Below are positions 17,001 to 26,032 of a stretch of 41,826 bases of DNA, in pieces; position 1 is the first letter of the stretch, and every line of letters starts with the position of its first letter. This DNA is from Gammaproteobacteria bacterium (GTDB lineage Bacteria; Pseudomonadota; Gammaproteobacteria; Pseudomonadales; Pseudohongiellaceae). A program made the translations under genes and the position numbers. The notes below the pieces were generated by a model. It searched no databases. It had not been told where the DNA came from and saw nothing but the letters and a program-made list of their open reading frames with translations. Where the stretch lies: positions 1 to 41,826 of the forward strand of contig PCCP01000044.1 of NCBI GenBank assembly GCA_002731775.1, read 5' to 3'.

Positions 17001-17615
17001 TTAATCCTCAAGCACGTAGGTAAAAAGATATTGTACGCCGGGCACCGATACACCTACGCCGTCAATGACGCGGGGCTGAAACTTGAAGCGTGCCGCCGCG
17101 CGTTCCGATGAACGATTAAAGATGTTTGGCGGCTCGGCATCGACTACTATGATAGTGTCGGCAGCCACATTGCCCTGCCCGTCCACGGTAAAGCTCACCA
17201 AACACCAGCCAGTAATGCCACGTTGGGCGGCACGGGTGGGATACTGAGGCGCAATCGCCACCAGCGGTAGATAGTCGCCATCGGTTGCGGAAATGGTGGC
17301 ATTGCTTAATTGCAAGCCAGTATCCAGGTCGATGCTGGCCCGTTGAATATTCAGGGAGGGTCCATCAGAGAGGGTAATCTGCTTATCCGGCGTGTCCGGG
17401 GTCTCTTCCTCGACTTCTTCAATTGGCTCCGGTTTATCGATTTCCTCGATAACTTCCAGAGTGATGTCCGGCATGGTGGCGTCAACGATCTTGATCACGT
17501 TTATTCGTTCATCAAACTCGTCGCCGGTAGCGATAAGAGCCTGCATAAATAAGAACAACAGGAATGTTATGATGGCTGCCATTACCATCGATAGAGCCCA
17601 TCTAACTGCAATCAT
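17001..17615 (-). CDS. tonB: TonB-family energy transducer (TonB2 type)
   Basis: The 204-residue protein has one N-terminal transmembrane helix (about 8-30), a periplasmic linker and a C-terminal TonB domain (about 115-204). The domain shows PQYPTRAAQRGITGW at 123-137, with the YP that contacts TonB boxes, and FTVDGQGNV at 142-150. It would span the periplasm and pass proton-motive energy from ExbB/ExbD to outer-membrane receptors. The linker (about 54-78) is rich in Glu and Asp with few prolines, unlike the Pro-Lys linker of TonB1. The ATG lies 3 bp after exbD, with GGAGG eight bases upstream inside exbD. Confidence 0.9.
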   Translation of the reverse strand: MIAVRWALSMVMAAIITFLLFLFMQALIATGDEFDERINVIKIVDATMPDITLEVIEEIDKPEPIEEVEEETPDTPDKQITLSDGPSLNIQRASIDLDTGLQLSNATISATDGDYLPLVAIAPQYPTRAAQRGITGWCLVSFTVDGQGNVAADTIIVVDAEPPNIFNRSSERAAARFKFQPRVIDGVGVSVPGVQYLFTYVLED

Positions 17616-17618
17616 CTT

Positions 17619-18026
17619 CTATGCCTCCGCTGCAATTGAAACATCTTCAATGTTTGCTTCTCTTGCAGCCTGTAAAATAAGCAGCACTTGTTCATTACTT
17701 GCATTTCGATCGGCCTGTATGATCAGAGACGAATTCGGCGCATCCGCCAGCCGTAATTCGAAACGGGAACGAATAAAGCGCGGATCAATTTGATCGCCAT
17801 CGATCCAGACATCCCCAGCCGGCCCAATAGCAATCAAGATAAGATCGCCCGAAGTCGAATCGGCAGTCGAAGCTTCCGGCCTGCTAACCTCAATACCTGC
17901 TTCGGTTACGAACACCGATGTCACAATGAAGAAGATCAGCAGTATAAATACCACGTCCAGCATCGGGGTGAGATCGATCTCACCTGCTTCTTCAGCACCC
18001 TCTTTTTTAATCAAACCTGATTTCAT
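17619..18026 (-). CDS. exbD: ExbD-family proton-channel subunit
   Basis: The 135-residue protein has a short cytosolic N-terminus, one transmembrane helix (about 24-44) and a periplasmic domain. D24 in IDLTPMLDVVFILLIFF is the essential proton-carrying aspartate (D25 in E. coli ExbD). It forms the central pair of helices inside the ExbB pentamer. It follows the ExbB2 gene by 63 bp and precedes tonB by 3 bp. AAGG lies about ten bases ahead of the ATG. A TolR role is possible in principle, but the tonB neighbour argues for ExbD. Confidence 0.93.
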   Translation of the reverse strand: MKSGLIKKEGAEEAGEIDLTPMLDVVFILLIFFIVTSVFVTEAGIEVSRPEASTADSTSGDLILIAIGPAGDVWIDGDQIDPRFIRSRFELRLADAPNSSLIIQADRNASNEQVLLILQAAREANIEDVSIAAEA

Positions 18027-18089
18027 TATTGTTTAGCCTTAAGTAATACAATCGCTTGAAGGTAAAGCACTTTCCAACTTGACAGTGCG

Positions 18090-18620
18090 TTAACTAGTTA
18101 GCGGTAAATGGTCTTCCAGAAGTTCGATGTCACGGTTAACTTTCGTCTTCAAATAATTAGAAGCAAAAATACCTGAGATAGCACCAACCATGCCAGCCAT
18201 GGTGGGGATAGTCGCCTTGGAAACGCCGCCGGCCATGGATTTGGCATCGCCACCTCCACTTACAGACATGACGAAAAACACTTCAATCATGCCGGTGACG
18301 GTACCTATCAGGCCCAACAACGGGCAAATCGTTACCAGCACCTCGATGACCGGTAGTGTGCTGCGCACATCGAGAGATATCCTGGAGACCATCATGGTAC
18401 GAATTTGATGAGCACTCCAGGACTTGGTGTCGGTCCTGGCGTTCCACGCAGCCAATGTATTCTTTACATTGGCTTTGTGAATCGTATTGATAAACCAGAT
18501 TCGCTCGAATATCAGGGACCATTTAATCAGCAACAGCCAAGCAATAATCCACAGCACATTACCACCCCGCACCATGAATGTGTTGACCGAATCGACGATG
18601 TCCAGAAACGTAAAATACAT
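18090..18620 (-). CDS. exbB: ExbB/TolQ-family protein (ExbB2)
   Basis: The 176-residue protein has the three-helix MotA/TolQ/ExbB channel fold: a first helix around 18-38, then two helices in the segments VLVTICPLLGLIGTVTGMIEVF and ATIPTMAGMVGAISGIFASNYL. The PLLGLIGTVTGM stretch and the later Thr/Ser positions facing the channel are family hallmarks. It is the pore subunit that works with ExbD. AAGGA lies seven bases before the ATG. It sits 23 bp after the longer TtpC-like gene, the two-ExbB arrangement known from Vibrio TonB2 systems. Confidence 0.92.
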   Translation of the reverse strand: MYFTFLDIVDSVNTFMVRGGNVLWIIAWLLLIKWSLIFERIWFINTIHKANVKNTLAAWNARTDTKSWSAHQIRTMMVSRISLDVRSTLPVIEVLVTICPLLGLIGTVTGMIEVFFVMSVSGGGDAKSMAGGVSKATIPTMAGMVGAISGIFASNYLKTKVNRDIELLEDHLPLTS

Positions 18621-18643
18621 AATTGCGTCCTTTACAGTTCCAG

Positions 18644-20029
18644 TTAGCCAGCCGCCGCGCGTTCGGCTTTCGCAGCGATCATGCCGGTAGCCTGTTCTTC
18701 CAGGATGTGGATGATGGAGTCACTGCGGCTCTTCAGCACGGTGTGTATAAAGATAGTAGGAATTGCTACCACGATACCCAGCACCGTAGTCATCAAGGCG
18801 GAAGAAATACCCCCGGCCATGATAGTCGGGTCACCGGCACCGTAGACTGTGATCTGCTGGAACACCACGATCATGCCCGTCACCGTACCAAGCAAGCCGC
18901 CCAGCGGGGCGATAGTTGCGATCATCTTGATGATCGTCAACAGGCTTTCCAGACTCGGTGTTTCGTGGAGGATTGCCTCTCCGAGTTTTAACTCGAGGGT
19001 CTCGGTATCCGATGCAGGGTTAGCCTCTGCCACCAGCAACACTCTGCCCAGGGGGTTATTATCAACTGGCCTATCCGTCTTCAGTTGGTTACGTACCTTG
19101 ATGGAAACCAGGGTCAGTACCAGGAGACGATAGAAACCCAATAACATACCAATTACGCCCACGGTGATAATGATATTTCCAATCACCCCGGCGTTCGCCC
19201 GCACCTGTTCCTCTGCACTGGGGAAGTTCACCAGGTTGGCCATCACCTGCCCACCCACACCACCGGTTGGATCGATACCCACCTTGGTCAAGCCGGACGA
19301 GGCACTCTCAAGGCTAATCGCGGCTGCGACTATGCCCGAATCGGGTTGTTTTGGCAGCACCTGTAGATGGCCGATTTCACCGTTGTAGCTCAGGTAATCG
19401 CCATCGGAAATGGCGTTGAACGCTCCAATCCTAGTGATTCTGCGGTTGGTACTCTCGCCGGTGGGCAAAGTCACTTCAGCATTGTAGCTAACCACACGCG
19501 CCGATTCGGTCATTTCCTGCTGCATGAAGAACCAGAAACGCTCGATTTCAGCAATTTCCAGTTGATTGATGGTGCTACCCGCTTTCTCGATAAAATCTGA
19601 AACAGCCTCCACACGACCTGGATATTGCGCGCTGATCAGTGAATTCTGAAAGGTACTGAGGAAGTCGCCCGCAACCCCCTGCAGGGTACCAAACAATTCG
19701 TTAAGATCGCCGCGACGATCACGCAGGGTTTCTCGCTTGTCCCGGATAATGACTTCGTTGGCTTCGAAAGTATCACTGAGCTGCGCCTGCGTCTGTTCCT
19801 GGTCGACAATTCGAGCATCGGTGGTATCCAGAAATTCCTGCTGTTGATTTGCATTTTGCTCAAATTGCTGCAGTCGCTGGCGATATTCTTCCGATTGCGC
19901 AATCCGATCGCTTTCTACCAGGGATAGCAAATCGCCCAGAGAGCTGGCTTGCTGCGCCATTAACTGCGTCGAGGATATAAACAGCAGACCCGCTGCTGCA
20001 AGGCTGGTAATTCTAATAATGATTTTCAT
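18644..20029 (-). CDS. TtpC-like ExbB family protein with periplasmic coiled-coil domain
   Basis: The 461-residue protein has a signal peptide (about 1-25, ending MAQQ) and a long, Gln/Glu-rich periplasmic coiled coil (about 40-115). A soluble region follows, then a C-terminal ExbB/MotA channel domain with three helices near 285-310, 360-385 and 400-425 (IAPLGGLLGTVTGMIVVF is diagnostic). This architecture is that of TtpC, the fourth essential component of Vibrio TonB2 systems, thought to extend the complex toward the outer membrane. CGGAGG lies seven bases before the ATG, and the ATGA start overlaps the stop of the DUF3450 gene by 4 bp. Confidence 0.87.
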   Translation of the reverse strand: MKIIIRITSLAAAGLLFISSTQLMAQQASSLGDLLSLVESDRIAQSEEYRQRLQQFEQNANQQQEFLDTTDARIVDQEQTQAQLSDTFEANEVIIRDKRETLRDRRGDLNELFGTLQGVAGDFLSTFQNSLISAQYPGRVEAVSDFIEKAGSTINQLEIAEIERFWFFMQQEMTESARVVSYNAEVTLPTGESTNRRITRIGAFNAISDGDYLSYNGEIGHLQVLPKQPDSGIVAAAISLESASSGLTKVGIDPTGGVGGQVMANLVNFPSAEEQVRANAGVIGNIIITVGVIGMLLGFYRLLVLTLVSIKVRNQLKTDRPVDNNPLGRVLLVAEANPASDTETLELKLGEAILHETPSLESLLTIIKMIATIAPLGGLLGTVTGMIVVFQQITVYGAGDPTIMAGGISSALMTTVLGIVVAIPTIFIHTVLKSRSDSIIHILEEQATGMIAAKAERAAAG

Positions 20030-20829
20030 CGTGCTGCCTCCGGAGGCATGATTGGCAGATCAATGATTCTTGGTGAGTCCAACTGCGACGCCACCCGGAT
20101 TGCAGTTTGTACTGCGGTTCTATAATCCCCTGCCGGTAGCTCAAACCAGGCCCGGGCAGTATTATCCCAGGCTCCGGTAGACTGACGGTCCACGGTTTGG
20201 TACATCAGGGTGATGCGACCGATACGAACAATGTTTACATCCCTTTCAGCACCGCTCAGGACAATCGTATCCGGGTACGTTTCGATGGTACGTCCGTAAG
20301 AAGCTTCGGTTTGATACATCACCAAAACCTGTCTGAATTTTTCCGCAATGGACACGTCCGGATTATCGATAGCGGCCCTGGCGAAGGCAATCCTCGCCGC
20401 TCTTTCGCTGATCCGGAAGGGGTAATCCAGGGCAACGAATTGTTCGAGACTCGAGAGCATTTTTTCCATTAACAGTGGAATTTCCCGTGTCACGACCTCA
20501 ACATTGGCGATCGAAACGTCCAGCGCAGCGATGTTCCCTTCCTGAATAAAAATCGTCTTCCGGTAACCCGCATTCAGCACCAACAAAGCCTCTAGAGCAT
20601 CGTTCGACCGTTTGAAGGACTCGAAAGTCGAACTGGCAGAGTTTGCCAGACGATTGATTTCCAGTTGAACTTCAGCAGATTCGCTGTATTTCTCCGCAAT
20701 GACATCCATTGCCTGATCTAGAATGCTGCTATCTATCAGTATTTCGGCAGCCTGTGCAACACTCAGGGTGCAGGACATGAGTAATGCCAGTGCAATCATA
20801 CTCATATCAGTAATTCGACGGTTTTTCAT
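20026..20829 (-). CDS. DUF3450 periplasmic coiled-coil protein
   Basis: The 267-residue protein has a signal peptide (about 1-27, hydrophobic MIALALLMSCTLSVAQAA) and a helical, probably coiled-coil body. SSTFESFKRSNDALEALL, IAALDVSIANVEVV and PLLMEKMLSSLEQFV are heptad-like segments. It matches the DUF3450 family that regularly precedes TtpC-ExbB-ExbD-TonB genes. Its function is unknown; the neighbours imply a periplasmic partner of the energy-transduction complex. AGGATGGAAC lies before the ATG. It is the first gene of the six-gene operon and overlaps the next by 4 bp. Confidence 0.82.
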   Translation of the reverse strand: MKNRRITDMSMIALALLMSCTLSVAQAAEILIDSSILDQAMDVIAEKYSESAEVQLEINRLANSASSTFESFKRSNDALEALLVLNAGYRKTIFIQEGNIAALDVSIANVEVVTREIPLLMEKMLSSLEQFVALDYPFRISERAARIAFARAAIDNPDVSIAEKFRQVLVMYQTEASYGRTIETYPDTIVLSGAERDVNIVRIGRITLMYQTVDRQSTGAWDNTARAWFELPAGDYRTAVQTAIRVASQLDSPRIIDLPIMPPEAAR

Positions 20830-21216
20830 GTTCCATCCTATTGTTTTGTGAATTCTTTAAATCCAATACCACCAGGCCATTTCAGGCACTATTCATTGGA
20901 TACGACTTACTTTTATTTTACTCGTCCCTTGATTAAAAATAAATTGCCCGAGAAATCCGTGATTTTTCATATCGCTCGATGGCGGCAATCTTCCCTGAAA
21001 ACCGAACACAAGTCACCAGTCTACTCAAATTTATTCAAATTGAGCCGCTGGGGAAGCAATGATCCGACTATAGTGAATAGTCCATTAAATTCAGCGTTTG
21101 GCGCCAAATCTGCGGACAAGATTACCACACTACATCGGGGATTAAACACCTTTTAGAAGATAAAATATTGACCAGAGTCAAGCTGATGATTCAGCTAAAA
21201 CCGGACCAGCAGAATC
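20830..21216. other. Intergenic region upstream of the TonB2-type operon
   Basis: No credible gene is present in these 387 bp. On the minus strand TAAAAT at 20920-20915 is a possible -10 for the DUF3450 operon, with a poor -35. Several dyads lie here: TTTGGCGCCAAA (21097-21108), GACTAT/ATAGTC with a 5-base loop (21066-21082) and an imperfect 21-bp dyad at 21024-21044. I looked for a Fur box and found none that fits the GATAAT-repeat consensus. The end nearest sucD has only weak hairpins, so no clear terminator for the suc operon can be named. Confidence 0.5.
21097..21108. promoter_or_regulatory. Perfect 12-bp palindrome, possible operator
   Basis: TTTGGCGCCAAA is a perfect palindrome about 270 bp upstream of the DUF3450 start and about 110 bp beyond the sucD stop. 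It could be a protein-binding site, but no regulator can be named from the sequence. Confidence 0.25.
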
Positions 21217-22089
21217 CTACCAACCCGTCAATTCGCTCAGACCGCTGCCTATATCCGCAAGACTTCTTACCGTCTTCACGCCGGCATCTTGCAGCGCGCT
21301 GAATTTTTCATCCGCAGTGCCCTTGCCACCGGAGATAATCGCGCCGGCATGACCCATACGCTTGCCGACTGGCGCGGTGACGCCAGCGATATAGGCCAGC
21401 ACCGGTTTGGAGATGTTGGTTTTAATAAACGCGGCCGCCTCTTCTTCCGCGGTGCCGCCAATTTCACCAATCATGACAATCGCTTCGGTCTGCTCATCCG
21501 CCTCAAACAGACCGAGGATATCGATGAAATTTGAGCCCGGTATGGGATCACCACCGATACCGACACAAGATGACTGACCAAAGCCGTAGTCGGTTGTTTG
21601 CTTCACTGCCTCATAGGTCAGGGTTCCCGATCTCGAAACGATACCGACTTTCCCCGGCTGGTGGATGTGTCCGGGCATGATACCAATCTTGCATTGGCCC
21701 GGAGTGATCACTCCAGGGCAGTTTGGTCCCACCAGACGGACACCGGAACGATCACATTTTTCCTTCGCTACCAACATATCGAGAGTGGGAATTCCTTCTG
21801 TTATACAGACTATGAGTTTTATCCCGGTGTTGGCCGCTTCGAGTATGGAGTCCTTGCAAAAAGCCGCTGGCACATAGATGACAGAGGCATCAGCCCCGGT
21901 TTCGGCACAAGCCTCCCGTACGGAGTTGAATACGGGCAGACCAAGATGCAACTGGCCACCCTTACCTGGTGTCACCCCACCCACCATTTGGGTGCCGTAG
22001 GCTAGCGCTTGCTCGGAGTGAAAAGTGCCCTGGCTTCCGGTGAAGCCCTGGCATATTACCCGCGTGTTGTTGTCAACCAGGATACTCAT
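21217..22089 (-). CDS. sucD: Succinyl-CoA synthetase alpha subunit
   Basis: The 290-residue alpha subunit binds CoA and carries the phosphohistidine during conversion of succinyl-CoA to succinate with nucleotide triphosphate formation. The CoA-binding Rossmann region begins [23 protein letters not shown] and [12 protein letters not shown] are ligase motifs, and the phosphorylated histidine lies in [14 protein letters not shown] near residue 247. Its ATG overlaps the sucC stop (ATGA), with GGAGG just upstream inside sucC. It is the final gene of the sdh-suc operon. Confidence 0.97.
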   Translation of the reverse strand: MSILVDNNTRVICQGFTGSQGTFHSEQALAYGTQMVGGVTPGKGGQLHLGLPVFNSVREACAETGADASVIYVPAAFCKDSILEAANTGIKLIVCITEGIPTLDMLVAKEKCDRSGVRLVGPNCPGVITPGQCKIGIMPGHIHQPGKVGIVSRSGTLTYEAVKQTTDYGFGQSSCVGIGGDPIPGSNFIDILGLFEADEQTEAIVMIGEIGGTAEEEAAAFIKTNISKPVLAYIAGVTAPVGKRMGHAGAIISGGKGTADEKFSALQDAGVKTVRSLADIGSGLSELTGW

Positions 22090-23255
22090 TGTGCACCTCC
22101 GGCGGCAGCGACAACTTTCTCTGCCGCATCAGACAGGCTAGCGGCGGCAATGATATTGACACCGCTCTTCTCCAGTACGGCTCTGCCCTGCTCGGCGTTA
22201 TTACCCTCGAGTCTCACTACCACCGGCACGTCAACGCCTATTTCCTGGACGGCGCCGACGACACCCTCCGCGATCAGGTCGCAGCGAACGATGCCACCGA
22301 AAATATTAACCAGAACCGCGCTCACGTTCTCATCAGACAGGATAATTTTGAATGCCTCGGCCACGCGCTCTCTGGTGGTACCGCCGCCGACATCCAGAAA
22401 ATTTGCCGGGCTACCACCGTACAACTGGACGATGTCCATGGTGCCCATGGCCAGGCCCGCACCATTGACCATGCAGCCGATATTGCCATCTAGGGCTACG
22501 TAGTTGAGATCCCACTTCGCGGCCCGCGCTTCGCGTTCATCTTCCTGGCTGGGATCGTGCATCTCTTGTAATTTCGGTTGACGATAGAGGGCATTGCCAT
22601 CGATATTTATTTTGCCGTCAAGGCAATGCAGGTTGCCAGCTGCGGTGATTACCAGGGGGTTGATCTCCAGCAGCGCCAGGTCCAGATTGTGAAACAGCCG
22701 TGCCAGACCAAGGAACAGCTGGGTGAATTGTTTTACCTGCACGCCACTCAGCCCGAGACGGAAAGCCAGATCTCGACCTTGAAAAGGTTGAGCCCCAGTG
22801 AGGGGATCGATCGTGGTCTTGAGAATTTTTTCCGGCGTCTCCTGCGCCACCTTTTCGATTTCAACACCGCCTTCCACCGAAGCCATGAAGACAACCCGAC
22901 GCGTCGATCGATCTATCACAGCGCCAAGGTAAAGCTCCTGGGAAATCTCTAGACAGGCTTCGACAAGAACCTTGTGCACAGGCTGACCCCTGGCATCGGT
23001 CTGATAAGTCACCAGGTTCTTACCCAGCCACTGATCCGCGAATTCTTCCGCTGCGGCGGCGCTGTCGACCAATTTGACGCCGCCGGCTTTACCGCGCCCG
23101 CCAGCATGCACTTGCACCTTGATCACCCATTTATCGCCACCTATTTCAGCGGTGGCCAAGCCTGCCGCTGCCGGCGTATCCACTGCGATTCCCTTCGACA
23201 CAGGCAAACCATATTCGGCAAACAACTGTTTTGCCTGATACTCGTGTAAATTCAT
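22086..23255 (-). CDS. sucC: Succinyl-CoA synthetase beta subunit
   Basis: The 389-residue beta subunit has an N-terminal ATP-grasp nucleotide-binding domain ([18 protein letters not shown] start; [17 protein letters not shown] loop) and a C-terminal CoA-ligase domain. EINPLV and [10 protein letters not shown] are family motifs. It grips the nucleotide and activates the phosphohistidine of SucD. GGAG lies five bases ahead of the ATG. It follows lpd by 26 bp and overlaps sucD by 4 bp. Confidence 0.97.
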   Translation of the reverse strand: MNLHEYQAKQLFAEYGLPVSKGIAVDTPAAAGLATAEIGGDKWVIKVQVHAGGRGKAGGVKLVDSAAAAEEFADQWLGKNLVTYQTDARGQPVHKVLVEACLEISQELYLGAVIDRSTRRVVFMASVEGGVEIEKVAQETPEKILKTTIDPLTGAQPFQGRDLAFRLGLSGVQVKQFTQLFLGLARLFHNLDLALLEINPLVITAAGNLHCLDGKINIDGNALYRQPKLQEMHDPSQEDEREARAAKWDLNYVALDGNIGCMVNGAGLAMGTMDIVQLYGGSPANFLDVGGGTTRERVAEAFKIILSDENVSAVLVNIFGGIVRCDLIAEGVVGAVQEIGVDVPVVVRLEGNNAEQGRAVLEKSGVNIIAAASLSDAAEKVVAAAGGAQ

Positions 23256-23281
23256 TTAAGCTCCATCAATTCCGAAGTTTG

Positions 23282-24733
<1,452 letters not shown>

Positions 24734-24754
24734 TTAATCCCGGCGTTTTAACGT

Positions 24755-25978
24755 TCAAATCTCGAGCAGCAGTCTGGTCGGATCTTCGAGAAATTCCTTT
24801 ATTGTGACCAAAAACTGCACTGCCTCCTTGCCGTCGATGATCCTATGATCGTAGGAAAGCGCAAGATACATCATCGGTAATATTTTAACCTCCCCGGCGA
24901 CGGCCATCGGCCGATCCTGGATTTTATGCATACCAAGAATAGCGGTCTGCGGCGGATTAAGAATTGGTGTCGATAGTAATGACCCAAACACCCCGCCGTT
25001 GGAGATGGTAAAGGTACCGCCGGACAAGTCTTCGATGGCCAGTTTTCCGTCTTTGGCCTTGCCCCCAAATTCACGAATTTCGTTTTCTATTTGTGCCAGA
25101 CCCATGTTGTCTGTATTCCTCAGCACCGGCACCACGAGCCCCCGTGGTGAGGACACGGCGACGCCAATGTCCTGATAGCCGTGATAGACAATATCATTGC
25201 CATCGAGAGAAGCGTTAACCCCGGGAAAGCGTTTCAAGGCCTCGGTGCAACTGCGGACGAAAAAAGACATGAAACCCAACCGCACTCCGCCGTGGCTGTG
25301 TTCGAACTCTTCTTTGTAGCGAGCCCGAATATCCATGATCGCCAACATGTTAATCTCATTAAAGGTCGTGAGCATGGCGGTGGTTTGACTCGCTTGTAAC
25401 AGGCGCTCGGCAACCTTTGCCCGTAGCCGACTCATGGGTACCCGTTCCTCGCGGCGGCCCTCGGCTGAACTCAATGCCGACGGCAACTCAGACGCCGCCA
25501 CAACGGGGCCTGGAGCCTCCGTCTGCGGGGCCGTTGCCAAATAATTCAAGACATCCCCCTTGGTGATACGATGGCCCTTGCCGCTGCCCGAAATTGCGTC
25601 CGCAGCCACCTGGTTTTCCGCCATAAGTTTCTTGGCGGCGGGGCTAATCATCACCCCGTCTTTGGCAGCGCCAGCGTCACTCCTGTCTGCGCCTGTGGCA
25701 GCAGCAGTTAGCACTGCAGCTGAGTCCTGAGCCACTCCCTGTGTAGAGGAAATACTGGCAATTAACTCATTGCTGACTATGGTTTCCCCGGCAGGTTTTA
25801 GTATCTCTTGCAGAATTCCATCGGCCGGAGATACCACCTCAATCACTACTTTATCGGTTTCGATATCTACCAGAAGTTCATCACGGGCCACCGCATCGCC
25901 AACGTCTTTATACCAGGTTGCGATAGTCCCGTCGGGGACCGATTCAGGTAATGTAGGTGCTTTAATTTCAATAGTCAT
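24755..25978 (-). CDS. sucB: 2-oxoglutarate dehydrogenase E2 (dihydrolipoyl succinyltransferase)
   Basis: The 407-residue E2 core passes the succinyl group from the lipoyl arm to CoA. One lipoyl domain (about 1-78) carries lysine K43 in ETDKVV. An Ala-rich linker leads to the E3/E1-binding domain ([10 protein letters not shown] to GDVLNYL), and a second linker leads to the catalytic domain (about 175-407) ending with SYDHRIIDG, where H378 and D382 are catalytic. AGGA precedes the ATG. It sits between sucA (54 bp) and lpd. Confidence 0.97.
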   Translation of the reverse strand: MTIEIKAPTLPESVPDGTIATWYKDVGDAVARDELLVDIETDKVVIEVVSPADGILQEILKPAGETIVSNELIASISSTQGVAQDSAAVLTAAATGADRSDAGAAKDGVMISPAAKKLMAENQVAADAISGSGKGHRITKGDVLNYLATAPQTEAPGPVVAASELPSALSSAEGRREERVPMSRLRAKVAERLLQASQTTAMLTTFNEINMLAIMDIRARYKEEFEHSHGGVRLGFMSFFVRSCTEALKRFPGVNASLDGNDIVYHGYQDIGVAVSSPRGLVVPVLRNTDNMGLAQIENEIREFGGKAKDGKLAIEDLSGGTFTISNGGVFGSLLSTPILNPPQTAILGMHKIQDRPMAVAGEVKILPMMYLALSYDHRIIDGKEAVQFLVTIKEFLEDPTRLLLEI

Positions 25979-26032
25979 GGTAATTCCTGTTGCTTGCCAT
26001 TTCTCTGCGCTAAAACCAGTTCAATATACGCA

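Noticed and set aside
21150..21216. Terminator after sucD
   Set aside because: The two candidate hairpins have stems of only 5-6 bp (AGCTGA/TCAGCT and TTGAC/GTCAA), and only one has a modest T-rich tail, so the evidence is too weak to call.
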